A stretch of DNA of 64,000 nt from Saccharomonospora viridis DSM 43017. GTDB lineage: Bacteria > Actinomycetota > Actinomycetes > Mycobacteriales > Pseudonocardiaceae. A model generated the notes under the pieces. That model was given only the letters and a program-made list of their open reading frames with translations. It ran no database searches and had not been told where the DNA came from. The position numbers were made by a program, and so were the translations under genes. The DNA lies in assembly GCF_000023865.1 (NCBI RefSeq), contig NC_013159.1, positions 2,878,001-2,942,000 on the forward strand, read 5' to 3'. Below, in pieces: positions 33,541 to 43,593 of this stretch (positions are counted from its first letter, which is position 1; every line of letters starts with the position of its first letter).

Positions 33541-34352
33541 AAGTGCAGCTCAGGCACCCCTTCGGCGAGCAACCGCTCACACAGCTCCGTGATGACGTCC
33601 AACCCCTCGGCACGGAACGCCTTCGGATCGTCGCTGAGCGGTTCGAGTCGATCGGCCAGCCACCGCGGTGGCATGGCCCCGGACAATTCGATGGTCTTAC
33701 GCCATGTCCGCGGCGTGGTGAGCGGCATGATCCCGGGTAGCACCAACGCGTCACTGCCCGTCGCCACGCGATCCCGCAGCCGCAGGAAGTCCTCGGCCTC
33801 GAAGAACAATTGCGCGATCGCGAAGTCGGCGCCAGCATCGAGCTTGCGAAGCAGGTACCGGGTGTCGGTCTCCAGATCGGGCGACCGCGGGTGACCGTAC
33901 GGGAACGCCGACACCCCGACACAGAAGTCGCCCAGCTCACGGATCAGTCGCACCAGCTCTTCCGCATAGGTCAACCCCTCGGGGTGCGGCACCCACTCCC
34001 CCATCGGGTCCCCGGGAGGGTCACCCCGCAACGCGAGGATGTTGTGCACTCCCACGGCCGCGAAATGCCCGATGACATTGCGCAGCTCCGCCACCGAGTG
34101 GTTCACCGCCGTCAGATGCGCCATCGGCACGAGCGTGGTGTCGGTGGCGACCCGGGCGATGTTCTGGATGGTGCCGTCGCGGCTCGACCCACCCGCTCCG
34201 TAGGTGATGGATATGTACGCGGGGTCGAGCGGTTCGAGCTCCCGGATCGACCGCCACAGGATGGTCTCCTCCGCCTCGTTCCGCGGTGGGAAGAACTCCA
34301 CCGAGAACGTCGGACACCGCGTACTGCTCAGCCGGTCGACAACCCTCCGCAC
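33444..34352 (-). CDS. metF: 5,10-methylenetetrahydrofolate reductase
   Basis: A 302-residue FAD TIM-barrel enzyme. TFSVEFFPPRNEAEE at the start, ITYGAGGSSRDGT, LALRGDPPGDP and FAIAQLFFEAEDF are the standard motifs; Glu in VEFFPP is the proton donor. It makes 5-methyl-THF, the methyl donor for MetH two genes upstream. GTG at 34352 follows AAGGGAG, 8 nt away, so the first 27 codons of the longer frame are excluded. It is the last gene of the SAM-cycle unit, 83 bp after ahcY. Confidence 0.95.
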   Translation of the reverse strand: MRRVVDRLSSTRCPTFSVEFFPPRNEAEETILWRSIRELEPLDPAYISITYGAGGSSRDGTIQNIARVATDTTLVPMAHLTAVNHSVAELRNVIGHFAAVGVHNILALRGDPPGDPMGEWVPHPEGLTYAEELVRLIRELGDFCVGVSAFPYGHPRSPDLETDTRYLLRKLDAGADFAIAQLFFEAEDFLRLRDRVATGSDALVLPGIMPLTTPRTWRKTIELSGAMPPRWLADRLEPLSDDPKAFRAEGLDVITELCERLLAEGVPELHFYTFNRSKATRELVDRLGLRSARTKPVLAAQS

Positions 34353-34435
34353 GATCAACTCCCTTCGGGAGGGGCGAAGTGAGGTGGGGCCGTCAGGATT
34401 CCCGCCGGAACCCCGACGGCCCACCGTCAACACCG

Positions 34436-35893
34436 TCAGTAACGGTAGTGATCGGGCTTGTAGGGGCCCTCCACATCGACGCCGATGTAGTTCGCCTGCT
34501 CCTTGGTCAGCTTGGTGAGCTTGACACCGAGGGCGTCGAGGTGCAGCCGGGCGACCTGCTCGTCGAGCTTCTTGGGCAGCACGTACACCTGCTTGTCGTA
34601 CTCACCCGGCTTGGTGAACAGCTCGATCTGCGCCAACACCTGGTTGGTGAAGCTGTTGGACATCACGAAGCTCGGGTGGCCCGTGGCGTTGCCCAGGTTG
34701 AGCAGCCTGCCCCTGCTCAGCAGGATGATCGAGTGACCGTCGGGGAAGACGTACTCGTCGACCTGCGGCTTGATCTCGACCCGCTTGATGCCCGGGATCT
34801 TCTCCAACCCGGCGACGTCGATCTCGTTGTCGAAGTGACCGATGTTGCCGACGATCGCCTGGTGCTTCATCCGAGACATGTGCTCGGCGGTGATGATGTT
34901 GAAGTTACCGGTGGCGGTGACGAAGATGTCGGCCTTGTCGACGACGTCCTCCAACACCGTCACCTCGTAGCCGTCCATGGCCGCCTGCAGAGCGCAGATC
35001 GGGTCGATCTCGGTGACGATCACGCGGGCGCCCTGGCCCCGCAGCGCGTCGGCACAGCCCTTACCGACGTCGCCGTAACCGCACACCACGGCCACCTTGC
35101 CGCCGATCAGCACGTCCGTGGCACGGTTGATGCCGTCGATCAGCGAGTGGCGGCAGCCGTACTTGTTGTCGAACTTCGACTTCGTCACCGAGTCGTTGAC
35201 GTTGATGGCCGGGAACAGCAGTTCACCGCTCTTGGCGTACTCGTACAGGCGCAGCACACCCGTGGTGGTCTCCTCGGTGACCCCTCGGATGTTGGCCGCG
35301 ATGCGGGTGAACCGCTGGGAGTCCTCGGCGAGACTCTTCCGCAGCCTGTCCAGCACGATCCTGTATTCCTCGGAGTCCTCCTCCGAGGGTTCGGGCACGG
35401 CGCCGGCGGCCTCGAACTCCACGCCCTTGTGCACGAGCATGGAGGCGTCACCGCCGTCGTCGAGGATCATGTTCGGGCCCTCACCGTCGAAGCGGAAGAT
35501 CTGGTCGGTGCACCACCAGTACTCCTCCAGCGTCTCGCCCTTCCACGCGAAGACCGGTACGCCCTCGGGCTTGTCGGGAGTGCCGTTGCGTCCCACCACG
35601 ACCGCTGCGGCGGCCTCGTCCTGGGTGGAGTAGATGTTGCACGACGCCCACCGCACCTCGGCGCCGAGATCCACGAGGGTCTCGATCAGCACAGCGGTCT
35701 GCACGGTCATGTGCAACGAGCCCGCGATCTTGGCGCCCTTCAGCGGCTTCGAGGCCGCGTACTCCTTGCGAGTCGCCATCAGGCCGGGCATCTCGTGTTC
35801 CGCCAACCGGATCTGATGCCTGCCTGCCTCGGCCAACGACAGATCGGCGACGGCGAACTCGAGACCGTTCACCTTCTGCAACTTCGCGCTCAT
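34436..35893 (-). CDS. ahcY: S-adenosylhomocysteine hydrolase
   Basis: A 485-residue NAD-dependent enzyme: [23 protein letters not shown] near the N-terminus, the catalytic region [21 protein letters not shown], Rossmann [10 protein letters not shown] and the C-terminal KPDHYRY. The about 40-residue insertion around 160-200 ([10 protein letters not shown]) is the form found in actinobacteria and eukaryote-like enzymes. It splits SAH into homocysteine and adenosine. The ATG at 35893 follows AAGGAAA. It lies 33 bp after metH and supplies homocysteine to it, while adenosine is removed by the kinase encoded upstream. Confidence 0.96.
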   Translation of the reverse strand: MSAKLQKVNGLEFAVADLSLAEAGRHQIRLAEHEMPGLMATRKEYAASKPLKGAKIAGSLHMTVQTAVLIETLVDLGAEVRWASCNIYSTQDEAAAAVVVGRNGTPDKPEGVPVFAWKGETLEEYWWCTDQIFRFDGEGPNMILDDGGDASMLVHKGVEFEAAGAVPEPSEEDSEEYRIVLDRLRKSLAEDSQRFTRIAANIRGVTEETTTGVLRLYEYAKSGELLFPAINVNDSVTKSKFDNKYGCRHSLIDGINRATDVLIGGKVAVVCGYGDVGKGCADALRGQGARVIVTEIDPICALQAAMDGYEVTVLEDVVDKADIFVTATGNFNIITAEHMSRMKHQAIVGNIGHFDNEIDVAGLEKIPGIKRVEIKPQVDEYVFPDGHSIILLSRGRLLNLGNATGHPSFVMSNSFTNQVLAQIELFTKPGEYDKQVYVLPKKLDEQVARLHLDALGVKLTKLTKEQANYIGVDVEGPYKPDHYRY

Positions 35894-35926
35894 AGTTTCC
35901 TTTCTCTTGTGGGATGAGCCCACTGG

Positions 35927-38900
35927 TTAAGTGTTGAAGTACTTAGCCTCAGGGTGGTGGGCCACGATCGCATCCGTCGACTGTTCAGGATGCAACTGGA
36001 ACTCCTCGGACAACGTCACACCGATGCGTCCGGCATCCAGCAGCTCCACGATCTTCGCGCGGTCTTCCAGATCCGGGCAAGCACCGTAGCCGAAGGAGAA
36101 TCGAGCCCCCCTGTACCCGAGCCTGAAGAACTGCTGCACATCCTCCGGGTCCTCCGCCGCCACGGGGGCACCCGAGGGGAACCGCAATTCCTGCCGGATC
36201 CGGCGGTGCCAGTACTCGGCCAACGCCTCGGTGAGTTGCACGCCGAGCCCATGGACCTCCAGGTAATCACGGTAGGCGTTGCGTGCGAACAACTCATTGG
36301 CGTAGTCGGCGATGGGTTGGCCCATCGTGACGAGCTGCATGGGCAGTACGTCCACCTGTCCGGTCTGCTCGGCCTTCTCCTTCGAACGGAAGAAGTCGGC
36401 CAGACAGAGCCTGCGATCACGCCGCTGGCGGGGGAACGTGAACCGCAGCCGCTCCAACGCGTCCGGTTCGTCCTTCTCCAGCACCACCAGGTCGTTACCT
36501 TCCGAGTAGCACGGAAAGTATCCGTAGACGAGCGCGGCGTGAGCGAGGATGCCTTGGGTGGACAGCTCGTCGATCCACGCCCTCAGCCGTGGCCTGCCCT
36601 CGCTTTCCACCAGTTCCTCGTACGACGGTCCCTCGCCCTTCCTCGCTCCACGCAGCCCCCATTGTCCGAAGAAGGTCGCCCGCTCGTCGAGCAACGACAG
36701 GTAGTCCGCCACGGCCACGCCTTTGACGACCTTCGCTCCCCAAAACGGCGGTACCGGCACGGGGACGTCGGGATCGACGTCCGAGCGCGTCGTGTCGTAC
36801 AGATCCGGTTCCGGCCCCTGTTCGGCCCTGCGCTTCTCTGCGATACGCAACGACCGTTCCCGACGTGCCTTACGCTCGGCCTTCTTCGCCTCCTCGGCGG
36901 CGTCCTCCTCCGGGGTCTCACCACGCTTGACGGCCATGATCCGGTCCATCAACTTGAGCCCCTCGAAGGCGTCCTTGGCGTAACGGACGTCACCTTCGTA
37001 GATCTCGTCCAGATCGTTTTCGACGTAGGTCCGGGTCAACGCGGCCCCACCCAGCAGCACCGGGTACTTCGTCGCGACCCCGCGCGCGTTCATCTCCTGC
37101 AGGTTTTCCTTCATGACGACGGTGGACTTCACCAGCAGGCCGGACATGCCGATGGCGTCGACCTGATGCTCCTCCGCCGCCTCCAGGATCGCGTTGATGG
37201 GCTGCTTGATGCCGATGTTCACGACGTCGTAGCCGTTGTTCGACACGATGATGTCGACCAGGTTCTTGCCGATGTCGTGAACGTCGCCCTTGACCGTGGC
37301 CAGCAGGAGCTTGCCCTTGCCGTCGGCGTCGGTCTTTTCCATGTGCGGTTCCAGATAGGCCACCGCCGCCTTCATCGTCTCGGCCGACTGCAACACGAAC
37401 GGCAGTTGCATCTGACCCGAGCCGAACAGGTCACCGACCACCTTCATCCCGGCGAGCAGGTGCTCGTTGATGATGTCGATCGGCTTCTTCTCCCGCATCG
37501 CCGCGTCGAGGTCCTCCTCCAGACCGGTGGTCTCGCCTTCGACGATGCGCTTCTCCAACCGCTCGAACAGCGGCAGCTTCGCCAGTTCCTCGGCCCGCGA
37601 GGCACGCGCCGACGACGCGGTCTTGCCCTCGAACAGCTGCATGAGCCGCTGTAGCGGGTCGTAGCCGTCCCGACGTCGATCGTAGACGAGATCGAGCGCC
37701 ACCTGCCTCGGCTCGTCCTCGATCTTGTTCATCGGCAGGATCTTGGACGAGTTCAGGATGGCCGAATCCAATCCGGCTTCCCGACATTCGTGCAGGAAGA
37801 CCGAGTTCAACACCTGCCGAGCGGCCGGATTGAGCCCGAACGACACGTTCGACAGCCCCAGTGTCGTCATGACGTCGGGGTGACGCCGCTTCAGCTGGCG
37901 AATCGCGTTGATGGTCTCCAGGGCGTCCTTTCGGACCTCCTCCTGCCCCGTGGTGATGGGGAACACGAGACAGTCGATGATGATCGACGACTTGTCCAGG
38001 CCCCAGTTGGTGGTCAGGTCGGAGATGGCACGCTCGGCCACGCGCAGTTTCCACTCGGCCGTCCGCGCCTGCCCCTCCTCGTCGATGCAGGTGACCACCA
38101 CGGCCGCGCCGTGCTCGACCGCGAGTTCCAGAACCCGCCGGTACCTGCTGTCCGGGCCGGTGCCGTCCTCGTAGTTGACCGAGTTGATCGCGCACCGCCC
38201 GCCGAAGTGTTCGAGACCGGTCCGCACCACCTCGGGCTCGGTGGAGTCCACCATGATCGGCAACGTGGAGGCCGTGGCCAGCCGTGAGGCCAGCTCGGCC
38301 ATGTCCGTGGTGCCGTCCCGGCCCACGTAGTCCACACACAGGTCGAGGACGTGCGCACCCTCCCGGGTCTGCGCCTTGGCGATCTCGACGCAGTCGTCGT
38401 AACGGCCTTCCAGCATCGCCTGGCGGAACGCCTTCGAACCGTTGGCGTTGGTCCGCTCCCCGACGTTGAGGATCGAGGCGTCCTGCTTGAACGGCACCGA
38501 CTGGTACACCGACGACACCGCGGGGGTGTGCTCGGGCCGCCGTTCCTTCGGCCTCAACGACGACACCGCCTCCACCACCGCCCGCACGTGCTCGGGGGTG
38601 GTGCCGCAACAGCCGCCCACCAGGCGGACACCGAACTCGGTGACGAACGTGGCCAACGCCTCGGCCAACTCGTCCGGCCGCAGCGGATACACCGCGCCGT
38701 CCGGCCCCAGTTCGGGCAGACCGGCGTTGGGCATCACCGAGATCGGCACCCTCGCGTGCTCGGACAGCACCCGCAGGTGTTCGCTCATCTCGGCGGGCCC
38801 CGTGGCGCAGTTCATCCCGATCAGGTCGATGCCGAGCGGTTCCAGTGCCGTGAGCGCCGCGCCGATCTCGGAGCCGACCAGCATGGTGCCCGTCTGCTCC

Positions 38901-39481
38901 ACCGTGACCTGAGCGATGATCGGCACCCGCCGTCCGGCCCTGGCCATCGCCCGTTTCGCGCCGACGATCGCCGCCTTGGCCTGCAGCAGATCCTGCGAGG
39001 TCTCCACCAACACGGCGTCCACGCCACCGTCGAGCATCCCCAGAGCGTTCTCGACGTACGCGTCACGCAGCACTGCGTACGGAGCGTGACCCAACGTGGG
39101 CAGTTTCGTACCCGGCCCCATCGAGCCGAGCACGAACCGGGGCCGATCCGGCGTCGAGTACTCGTCGGCGCACTGCCGTGCCAGCACCGTCCCCTTCTCG
39201 GCCAGCTCCCTGATCCGGTCGAGGATGCCGTACTCGCCGAAGTTGCCGTAGTTGGTGCCGAACGTGTTCGTCTCTATGGCGTCGGAGCCGGCTTCCAGGA
39301 AACTGCGGTACACCGCCGTCACCACGTCGGGGCGGGTGTCGTTGAGGACCTCGTTGCACCCCTCCAGCTGGGCGAAGTCGTCCAGCGTCAGGTCGAACCC
39401 CTGCAGGGCCGTCCCCATACCGCCGTCCGCGACGAGCACCCGTCGGTCCAGCTCGGTGAGAAACCGACTGTCCATGGTCAT
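35927..39481 (-). CDS. metH: Cobalamin-dependent methionine synthase
   Basis: A 1184-residue enzyme with all four modules: homocysteine domain (about 1-320; zinc ligand cysteines in LVGGCCGTTPEH), folate domain (about 340-610; NVGERTNANGSKAFR), cobalamin domain (about 640-880; DVHDIGKN gives the axial His), and the SAM-binding reactivation domain (about 930-1184; FSFGYGACPDLEDR). Between them lies a charged AEEAKKAERKARRERSL linker. It transfers the methyl group from 5-methyl-THF to homocysteine. The ATG overlaps the stop of the kinase gene (ATGA), showing translational coupling. It needs vitamin B12. Confidence 0.97.
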   Translation of the reverse strand: MTMDSRFLTELDRRVLVADGGMGTALQGFDLTLDDFAQLEGCNEVLNDTRPDVVTAVYRSFLEAGSDAIETNTFGTNYGNFGEYGILDRIRELAEKGTVLARQCADEYSTPDRPRFVLGSMGPGTKLPTLGHAPYAVLRDAYVENALGMLDGGVDAVLVETSQDLLQAKAAIVGAKRAMARAGRRVPIIAQVTVEQTGTMLVGSEIGAALTALEPLGIDLIGMNCATGPAEMSEHLRVLSEHARVPISVMPNAGLPELGPDGAVYPLRPDELAEALATFVTEFGVRLVGGCCGTTPEHVRAVVEAVSSLRPKERRPEHTPAVSSVYQSVPFKQDASILNVGERTNANGSKAFRQAMLEGRYDDCVEIAKAQTREGAHVLDLCVDYVGRDGTTDMAELASRLATASTLPIMVDSTEPEVVRTGLEHFGGRCAINSVNYEDGTGPDSRYRRVLELAVEHGAAVVVTCIDEEGQARTAEWKLRVAERAISDLTTNWGLDKSSIIIDCLVFPITTGQEEVRKDALETINAIRQLKRRHPDVMTTLGLSNVSFGLNPAARQVLNSVFLHECREAGLDSAILNSSKILPMNKIEDEPRQVALDLVYDRRRDGYDPLQRLMQLFEGKTASSARASRAEELAKLPLFERLEKRIVEGETTGLEEDLDAAMREKKPIDIINEHLLAGMKVVGDLFGSGQMQLPFVLQSAETMKAAVAYLEPHMEKTDADGKGKLLLATVKGDVHDIGKNLVDIIVSNNGYDVVNIGIKQPINAILEAAEEHQVDAIGMSGLLVKSTVVMKENLQEMNARGVATKYPVLLGGAALTRTYVENDLDEIYEGDVRYAKDAFEGLKLMDRIMAVKRGETPEEDAAEEAKKAERKARRERSLRIAEKRRAEQGPEPDLYDTTRSDVDPDVPVPVPPFWGAKVVKGVAVADYLSLLDERATFFGQWGLRGARKGEGPSYEELVESEGRPRLRAWIDELSTQGILAHAALVYGYFPCYSEGNDLVVLEKDEPDALERLRFTFPRQRRDRRLCLADFFRSKEKAEQTGQVDVLPMQLVTMGQPIADYANELFARNAYRDYLEVHGLGVQLTEALAEYWHRRIRQELRFPSGAPVAAEDPEDVQQFFRLGYRGARFSFGYGACPDLEDRAKIVELLDAGRIGVTLSEEFQLHPEQSTDAIVAHHPEAKYFNT

Positions 39482-40455
39482 ACCCGCAACTTGGATTCGA
39501 TTTCGGCCGCGGCGTCACCGCCGTAGGTCACGGCCACCCGCTTGGAGAACTCCGCGCGATCCAACGTGTATTCCTGCGTGCCGACGGTCTCCAGGACGAT
39601 GGCGGCCAGTGTGCACCCGACCTGCGCCGACCTCTCCAGGCTGAGCTTCGCGTGCAGCCCCCACAAGAACCCGGCACGGAAGGCGTCTCCGACCCCGGTC
39701 GGATCCACCTCGTCGATCACCTTGACGGCGGGGACCACCAACGGCTCGGTGTCCTTCGACTCGATCCGCACGCCCTCGGGGCCGTAGGTCTTCACCCAGT
39801 ACCCGACCCGGTCGAGCACCTCCGACTCCGACCAGCCCGTCTCCTTCAGCAACAGCGACGTCTCGTACTCGTTGGTGAACAGGTAGGCCGCGCCTTCCAC
39901 GAGCGTGCGGATCTCGGGACCTTCCATACGCGCCAACTGTTGCGACGGGTCGGCGGCGAACGGGATACCCAGTGCGCGGCACTCCTCGGTGTGCCGCACC
40001 ATCGCCAGCGGGTCGTTGGGTGCCACGATCACCAGATCGAGACCGCCCACCCGATCGGCGATGGGCCGAAGCTCGATGTCCCGCGCCTCCTCCATAGCCC
40101 CTGCGTAGAAGGTCGCGATCTGTGCCTGCACCTGGTCGGTCGTGCACAAAAAGCGCGAGGTGTGCTTCGTCCGCGACACGTGGACCGACTTGGTGTCGAC
40201 ACCATGTCGCTCCAACCACGCACGGTATTCGTCGAAGTCCGCGCCGACCGCTCCCACCAGGATGGGGTTCATCCCCAGGCTGCCGAGTCCGAAGCAGATG
40301 TTGGCGGCCACACCTCCCCTACGGACCTCCAGCTGGTCCACCAGGAACGACAGGGAGACCTTGTCCAACTGGTCGACGACGAACTGTTCGGAGAACTTGC
40401 CGGGAAAGACCATCAGGTGATCGGTCGCGATGGAACCGGTCACGGCTATGCGCAT
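39478..40455 (-). CDS. adoK: Adenosine kinase (PfkB family, Rv2202c/AdoK type)
   Basis: A 325-residue sugar kinase-fold protein. Start MRIAVTGSIATDHLMVFPGKF, RRGGVAANICF, FAADPSQQLARMEGPEIR and DPTGVGDAFRAGFLWGL (with the catalytic Asp in the anion-hole motif GVGDAF) match mycobacterial adenosine kinase, unlike eukaryotic ones. It phosphorylates adenosine to AMP, pulling the reversible SAH hydrolase reaction forward. ATG at 40455 follows GAGGAG. It precedes metH with a 4-nt overlap and follows metK after 171 bp with small GC-rich hairpins. Confidence 0.92.
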   Translation of the reverse strand: MRIAVTGSIATDHLMVFPGKFSEQFVVDQLDKVSLSFLVDQLEVRRGGVAANICFGLGSLGMNPILVGAVGADFDEYRAWLERHGVDTKSVHVSRTKHTSRFLCTTDQVQAQIATFYAGAMEEARDIELRPIADRVGGLDLVIVAPNDPLAMVRHTEECRALGIPFAADPSQQLARMEGPEIRTLVEGAAYLFTNEYETSLLLKETGWSESEVLDRVGYWVKTYGPEGVRIESKDTEPLVVPAVKVIDEVDPTGVGDAFRAGFLWGLHAKLSLERSAQVGCTLAAIVLETVGTQEYTLDRAEFSKRVAVTYGGDAAAEIESKLRV

Positions 40456-40626
40456 TCGAGCACACTCCTCATAGGCCTTGAGGCCAACGCTTGGATGGGG
40501 ACCGCGCGCCACAGGGGCGCGGTGGGGTGGCCGGGAGCACACACGCCCTGGTCCGGCCCCGACCACCCGCGGCACACCTCGTTCAGAAGGGATGCTGTGA
40601 GTCGGTGTCGCCGACGGCGAGGACGG

Positions 40627-41826
40627 TCACGCCTTCGCCGCTTCCTTCAACGCCGCGGCACGGTCGGTGCGCTCCCACGGCAGGTCGATGTCGATACGCC
40701 CGAAGTGTCCGTAGGCGGCGGTGGGCGCATAGATCGGCCGCAACAGATCAAGGTCTCGGATAATCGCCGCAGGCCGCAAATCGAACACCTCGGTGATCGC
40801 AGCCTGGATCTTGGCCGGGTCCACCTTCTCGGTACCGAACGTCTCCACGAACAACCCCACCGGAGCCGCCTTACCGATGGCGTAGGCCACTTGGATCTCG
40901 GCACGATCGGCCAGGCCCGCCGCGACGATGTTCTTGGCCACCCACCGCATCGCATACGCCGCCGAGCGGTCCACCTTCGACGGGTCCTTACCCGAGAACG
41001 CACCACCACCATGACGGGCCATACCGCCATAGGTATCGACGATGATCTTGCGACCGGTCAGCCCCGCATCACCCATCGGACCACCCACCACGAACCGGCC
41101 CGTCGGGTTGATCAGAGTCTTCGGCTCGGAGGCGTCCAGACCCAGCGACTCGATCTCCGGCGTGATGACGTGCTTCACCAAGTCATGGGTGAGCATGCCC
41201 TCCAGGTCGATCCCCTCGGCGTGCTGACTGGAGATCACCACCGTGTCCAGCCGCACCGGCCTGTCACCGTCGTACTCGATCGTGACCTGCGTCTTACCGT
41301 CCGGCCGCAGATACGGCACGGTGCCGTTCTTCCGCACCTCGGTGAGACGCCGGGACAACCGGTGGGCCAGGGCGATGGGCAGCGGCATCAACTCCGGAGT
41401 GTCCGAGCAGGCATACCCGAACATCAACCCCTGATCACCCGCCCCCTGCCGGTCCAACTCATCCAGCGCGTTCTCCAACCGGGCCTCGTAGGCGGAATCC
41501 ACCCCTTGCGCGATGTCCGGCGACTGCGAGTCGATCGCCACGTTCACACCACACGACGCACCGTCGAACCCCTTGGCCGACGAGTCGTACCCGATCTCCA
41601 ACACACGATCCCGGACCAGAGTGGGAACGTCCACGTACGCTTCGGTGGTCACCTCACCGGCGATGTGCACCTGACCGGTGGTGATCAACGTCTCCACGGC
41701 GACCCGACTCCGCGGATCCGCGGCGAGCAGAGCATCCAGGATGGTGTCACTGATCGCGTCACAGATCTTGTCCGGGTGGCCCTCCGTGACGGACTCACTG
41801 GTGAACAGCCTTCGATTAGCAGTCAC
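40627..41826 (-). CDS. metK: S-adenosylmethionine synthetase
   Basis: A 399-residue enzyme: [21 protein letters not shown] at the start, the [12 protein letters not shown] phosphate-binding motif, [19 protein letters not shown] near the middle. It converts methionine and ATP into SAM. GTG at 41826 follows GAGGA. The gene lies 57 bp after the betaine methyltransferase gene, so it belongs to the same transcript and supplies its SAM. A second housekeeping metK elsewhere is likely, because this copy is bound into a specialised operon; not visible here. Confidence 0.96.
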   Translation of the reverse strand: MTANRRLFTSESVTEGHPDKICDAISDTILDALLAADPRSRVAVETLITTGQVHIAGEVTTEAYVDVPTLVRDRVLEIGYDSSAKGFDGASCGVNVAIDSQSPDIAQGVDSAYEARLENALDELDRQGAGDQGLMFGYACSDTPELMPLPIALAHRLSRRLTEVRKNGTVPYLRPDGKTQVTIEYDGDRPVRLDTVVISSQHAEGIDLEGMLTHDLVKHVITPEIESLGLDASEPKTLINPTGRFVVGGPMGDAGLTGRKIIVDTYGGMARHGGGAFSGKDPSKVDRSAAYAMRWVAKNIVAAGLADRAEIQVAYAIGKAAPVGLFVETFGTEKVDPAKIQAAITEVFDLRPAAIIRDLDLLRPIYAPTAAYGHFGRIDIDLPWERTDRAAALKEAAKA

Positions 41827-41883
41827 TATGCATCCTCGTCTCTCATCGGTGCGCTATTTCGCCATTCGTTTCCGGAGGGCTCC

Positions 41884-43593
41884 TCAGGCCCGAGCGTGGA
41901 ATATTCCCCATGTGAGGTTACCGGCACGGCCACCCTCGACCCAGTTCTTGAGACCGATCTTCATGCGCGTGAGGTAGCTCTCACTGACCTTGCCGGAAAT
42001 CTCGGAGTGCCTGCGTTCGGTCTCCTCCAACACCCGTCCGTAGTGAGTGGCGATCTGCTCCGAGTGATCCTCGAACTCGATACGTGCCAACCCGAGGCGT
42101 CCGAGTTCGGCACGGTAGAAACCCGGTGACCCCATGCTGTCCAGGTGCAGCCGGTCGAGGATCGGTTTGAGCGCCGCCTTGTCGCAGTCGTCCGCGGCCA
42201 TGGGGTCCGTGAAGACGAATTCACCCTTCGGTTTCAGTACACGCACCACTTCTTGCAGCACACGAACCCGGTCACCGCTGTGCAACATCGCGTCCTGTGA
42301 CCACACGACGTCGAACTCGTTGTCGTCGAAGGGCAAATCCTCGAACGAGCCGTCCACGACCTCGATCAGGTCCGTGAGCCCCTGTTCCGCGGTGAATCGC
42401 CGATTGCGGTCGTTCTCCACCTCGCTGAGGTTGAGGCACGTGACCCGACAGCCGAACGTCTTCGCCAGATACCGTGCCGCCCCGCCGTAGCCGGAACCGA
42501 TGTCGAGCACGCGGGTCGACGAGGAGACGCCGATCTTGGCGGCCATGCGTTCGACGGTGCGCCTACTCGCGATCGCGATGTCCTCGTCGGCACGTTCGTA
42601 CAGACCGATGTGGATGTCCTCGCCACCCCAGATGGAGTAGTAGAAGTTGTCCGCATCGTCGGAGTTGTAGTAGTCCCGCGCTACGTTGACCGCGGTCGAG
42701 TAGCGAGTCGACCTCTCCTCCGCACCGATGTAGCGCTTCTCCGCGACGTGGATGAGGAAGTCGGGCTCATCGGCCTTGAACGTCTCTTGGAAGTCACCGT
42801 ACGTCTCCACGCGCTGGAACCCCACCTCTTGCAGCAACCTCCGCGTGTAATCCTTGCGCAACGGGAACATGTTGAGGTGGTACTGCGAGTTGTCCGGGAA
42901 CCGGTAGCGGAACCGGGCGAGTCCCTCGTCGATGTACTCGGGCTCGGCCGTGACCTCCTCACCGCAGTAGTAGTACGTGTGTTTACCGGAGAACCCGTTG
43001 TCCAAAATGGCGTCGTAGTTACGTTGGTCGAGGATGAGGATGCCGTCGTGCTTGAGCACGGCGTAGAACTCCGCGAGCGCCTTCCGCCGGTCCTGCTCGG
43101 AGAACAAGTGGGTGAACGAGTTGCCGAGGCAGACGACCGCGTCGAACTGGCCGTGGACGTCCTTGTTGAGCCAGCGCCAGTCGGCGTGCACGACACGCAG
43201 GATGTGACCACCGTAGGCCAAGCCGTTCTCGAACGCCTTCGCCAGCATCTCGGCGCTGCCGTCCACGCTGACGGTGTCGAATCCCTCCTCGATGAGGCGG
43301 ACGGAGTGGAAACCCGTGCCCGTCGCGACGTCGAGCACCGACTTCACGCCGTAGGACCTGAGTAGGTCGATGAAGAAGCTGCCTTCACTGGCGTAGCGCT
43401 TCTTCCAGTCGATGAGTTCGTCCCACTTCTCGACGAAGCCTTTGACGTATTCGTTGGTGTAGTGATCGGTATCCCGAACGGTCAGCGGGTCCGGACCGAA
43501 CTCCTGTGCCGGGTGTGCCTCAATTTGGAACTCGCCTTTGTCCACGGCTCCGACCCCTTTCACATCGGACGGGCCAGACCTCGAATCCTTCAT
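41884..43593 (-). CDS. Fused glycine/sarcosine and sarcosine/dimethylglycine N-methyltransferase (glycine betaine synthesis)
   Basis: A 569-residue protein with two class I methyltransferase domains. The first (about 40-290) has SAM motif SVLDVATGTGFHS (85-97) and HYTNEYVKGFVEKWDELIDW, as in GSMT; the second (about 300-569) has RVLDIGSGYGGAARYL (361-376) and FYYSIWGGEDIHIG, as in SDMT. Together they methylate glycine three times to betaine. The fused form is known from the halophile Actinopolyspora. ATG at 43593 follows GGAAGGA. It heads a unit with metK, adoK, metH, ahcY and metF. Order of the domains and co-located SAM recycling genes point to osmoprotectant production. Confidence 0.93.
   Translation of the reverse strand: MKDSRSGPSDVKGVGAVDKGEFQIEAHPAQEFGPDPLTVRDTDHYTNEYVKGFVEKWDELIDWKKRYASEGSFFIDLLRSYGVKSVLDVATGTGFHSVRLIEEGFDTVSVDGSAEMLAKAFENGLAYGGHILRVVHADWRWLNKDVHGQFDAVVCLGNSFTHLFSEQDRRKALAEFYAVLKHDGILILDQRNYDAILDNGFSGKHTYYYCGEEVTAEPEYIDEGLARFRYRFPDNSQYHLNMFPLRKDYTRRLLQEVGFQRVETYGDFQETFKADEPDFLIHVAEKRYIGAEERSTRYSTAVNVARDYYNSDDADNFYYSIWGGEDIHIGLYERADEDIAIASRRTVERMAAKIGVSSSTRVLDIGSGYGGAARYLAKTFGCRVTCLNLSEVENDRNRRFTAEQGLTDLIEVVDGSFEDLPFDDNEFDVVWSQDAMLHSGDRVRVLQEVVRVLKPKGEFVFTDPMAADDCDKAALKPILDRLHLDSMGSPGFYRAELGRLGLARIEFEDHSEQIATHYGRVLEETERRHSEISGKVSESYLTRMKIGLKNWVEGGRAGNLTWGIFHARA

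Noticed and set aside
35954-37654. 566-codon plus-strand frame inside metH
   Set aside because: Antisense shadow created by GC-rich codon bias; Arg/His/Leu-rich with no domain pattern.
41827-41883. SAM or SAH riboswitch before metK, ahcY or the betaine gene
   Set aside because: Gaps before metK (57 bp) and ahcY (33 bp) are too short, and I see no recognisable riboswitch core upstream of the betaine gene.
39652-42129. 825-codon plus-strand frame across adoK, metK and the betaine gene
   Set aside because: Crosses three clear genes on the other strand; shadow.
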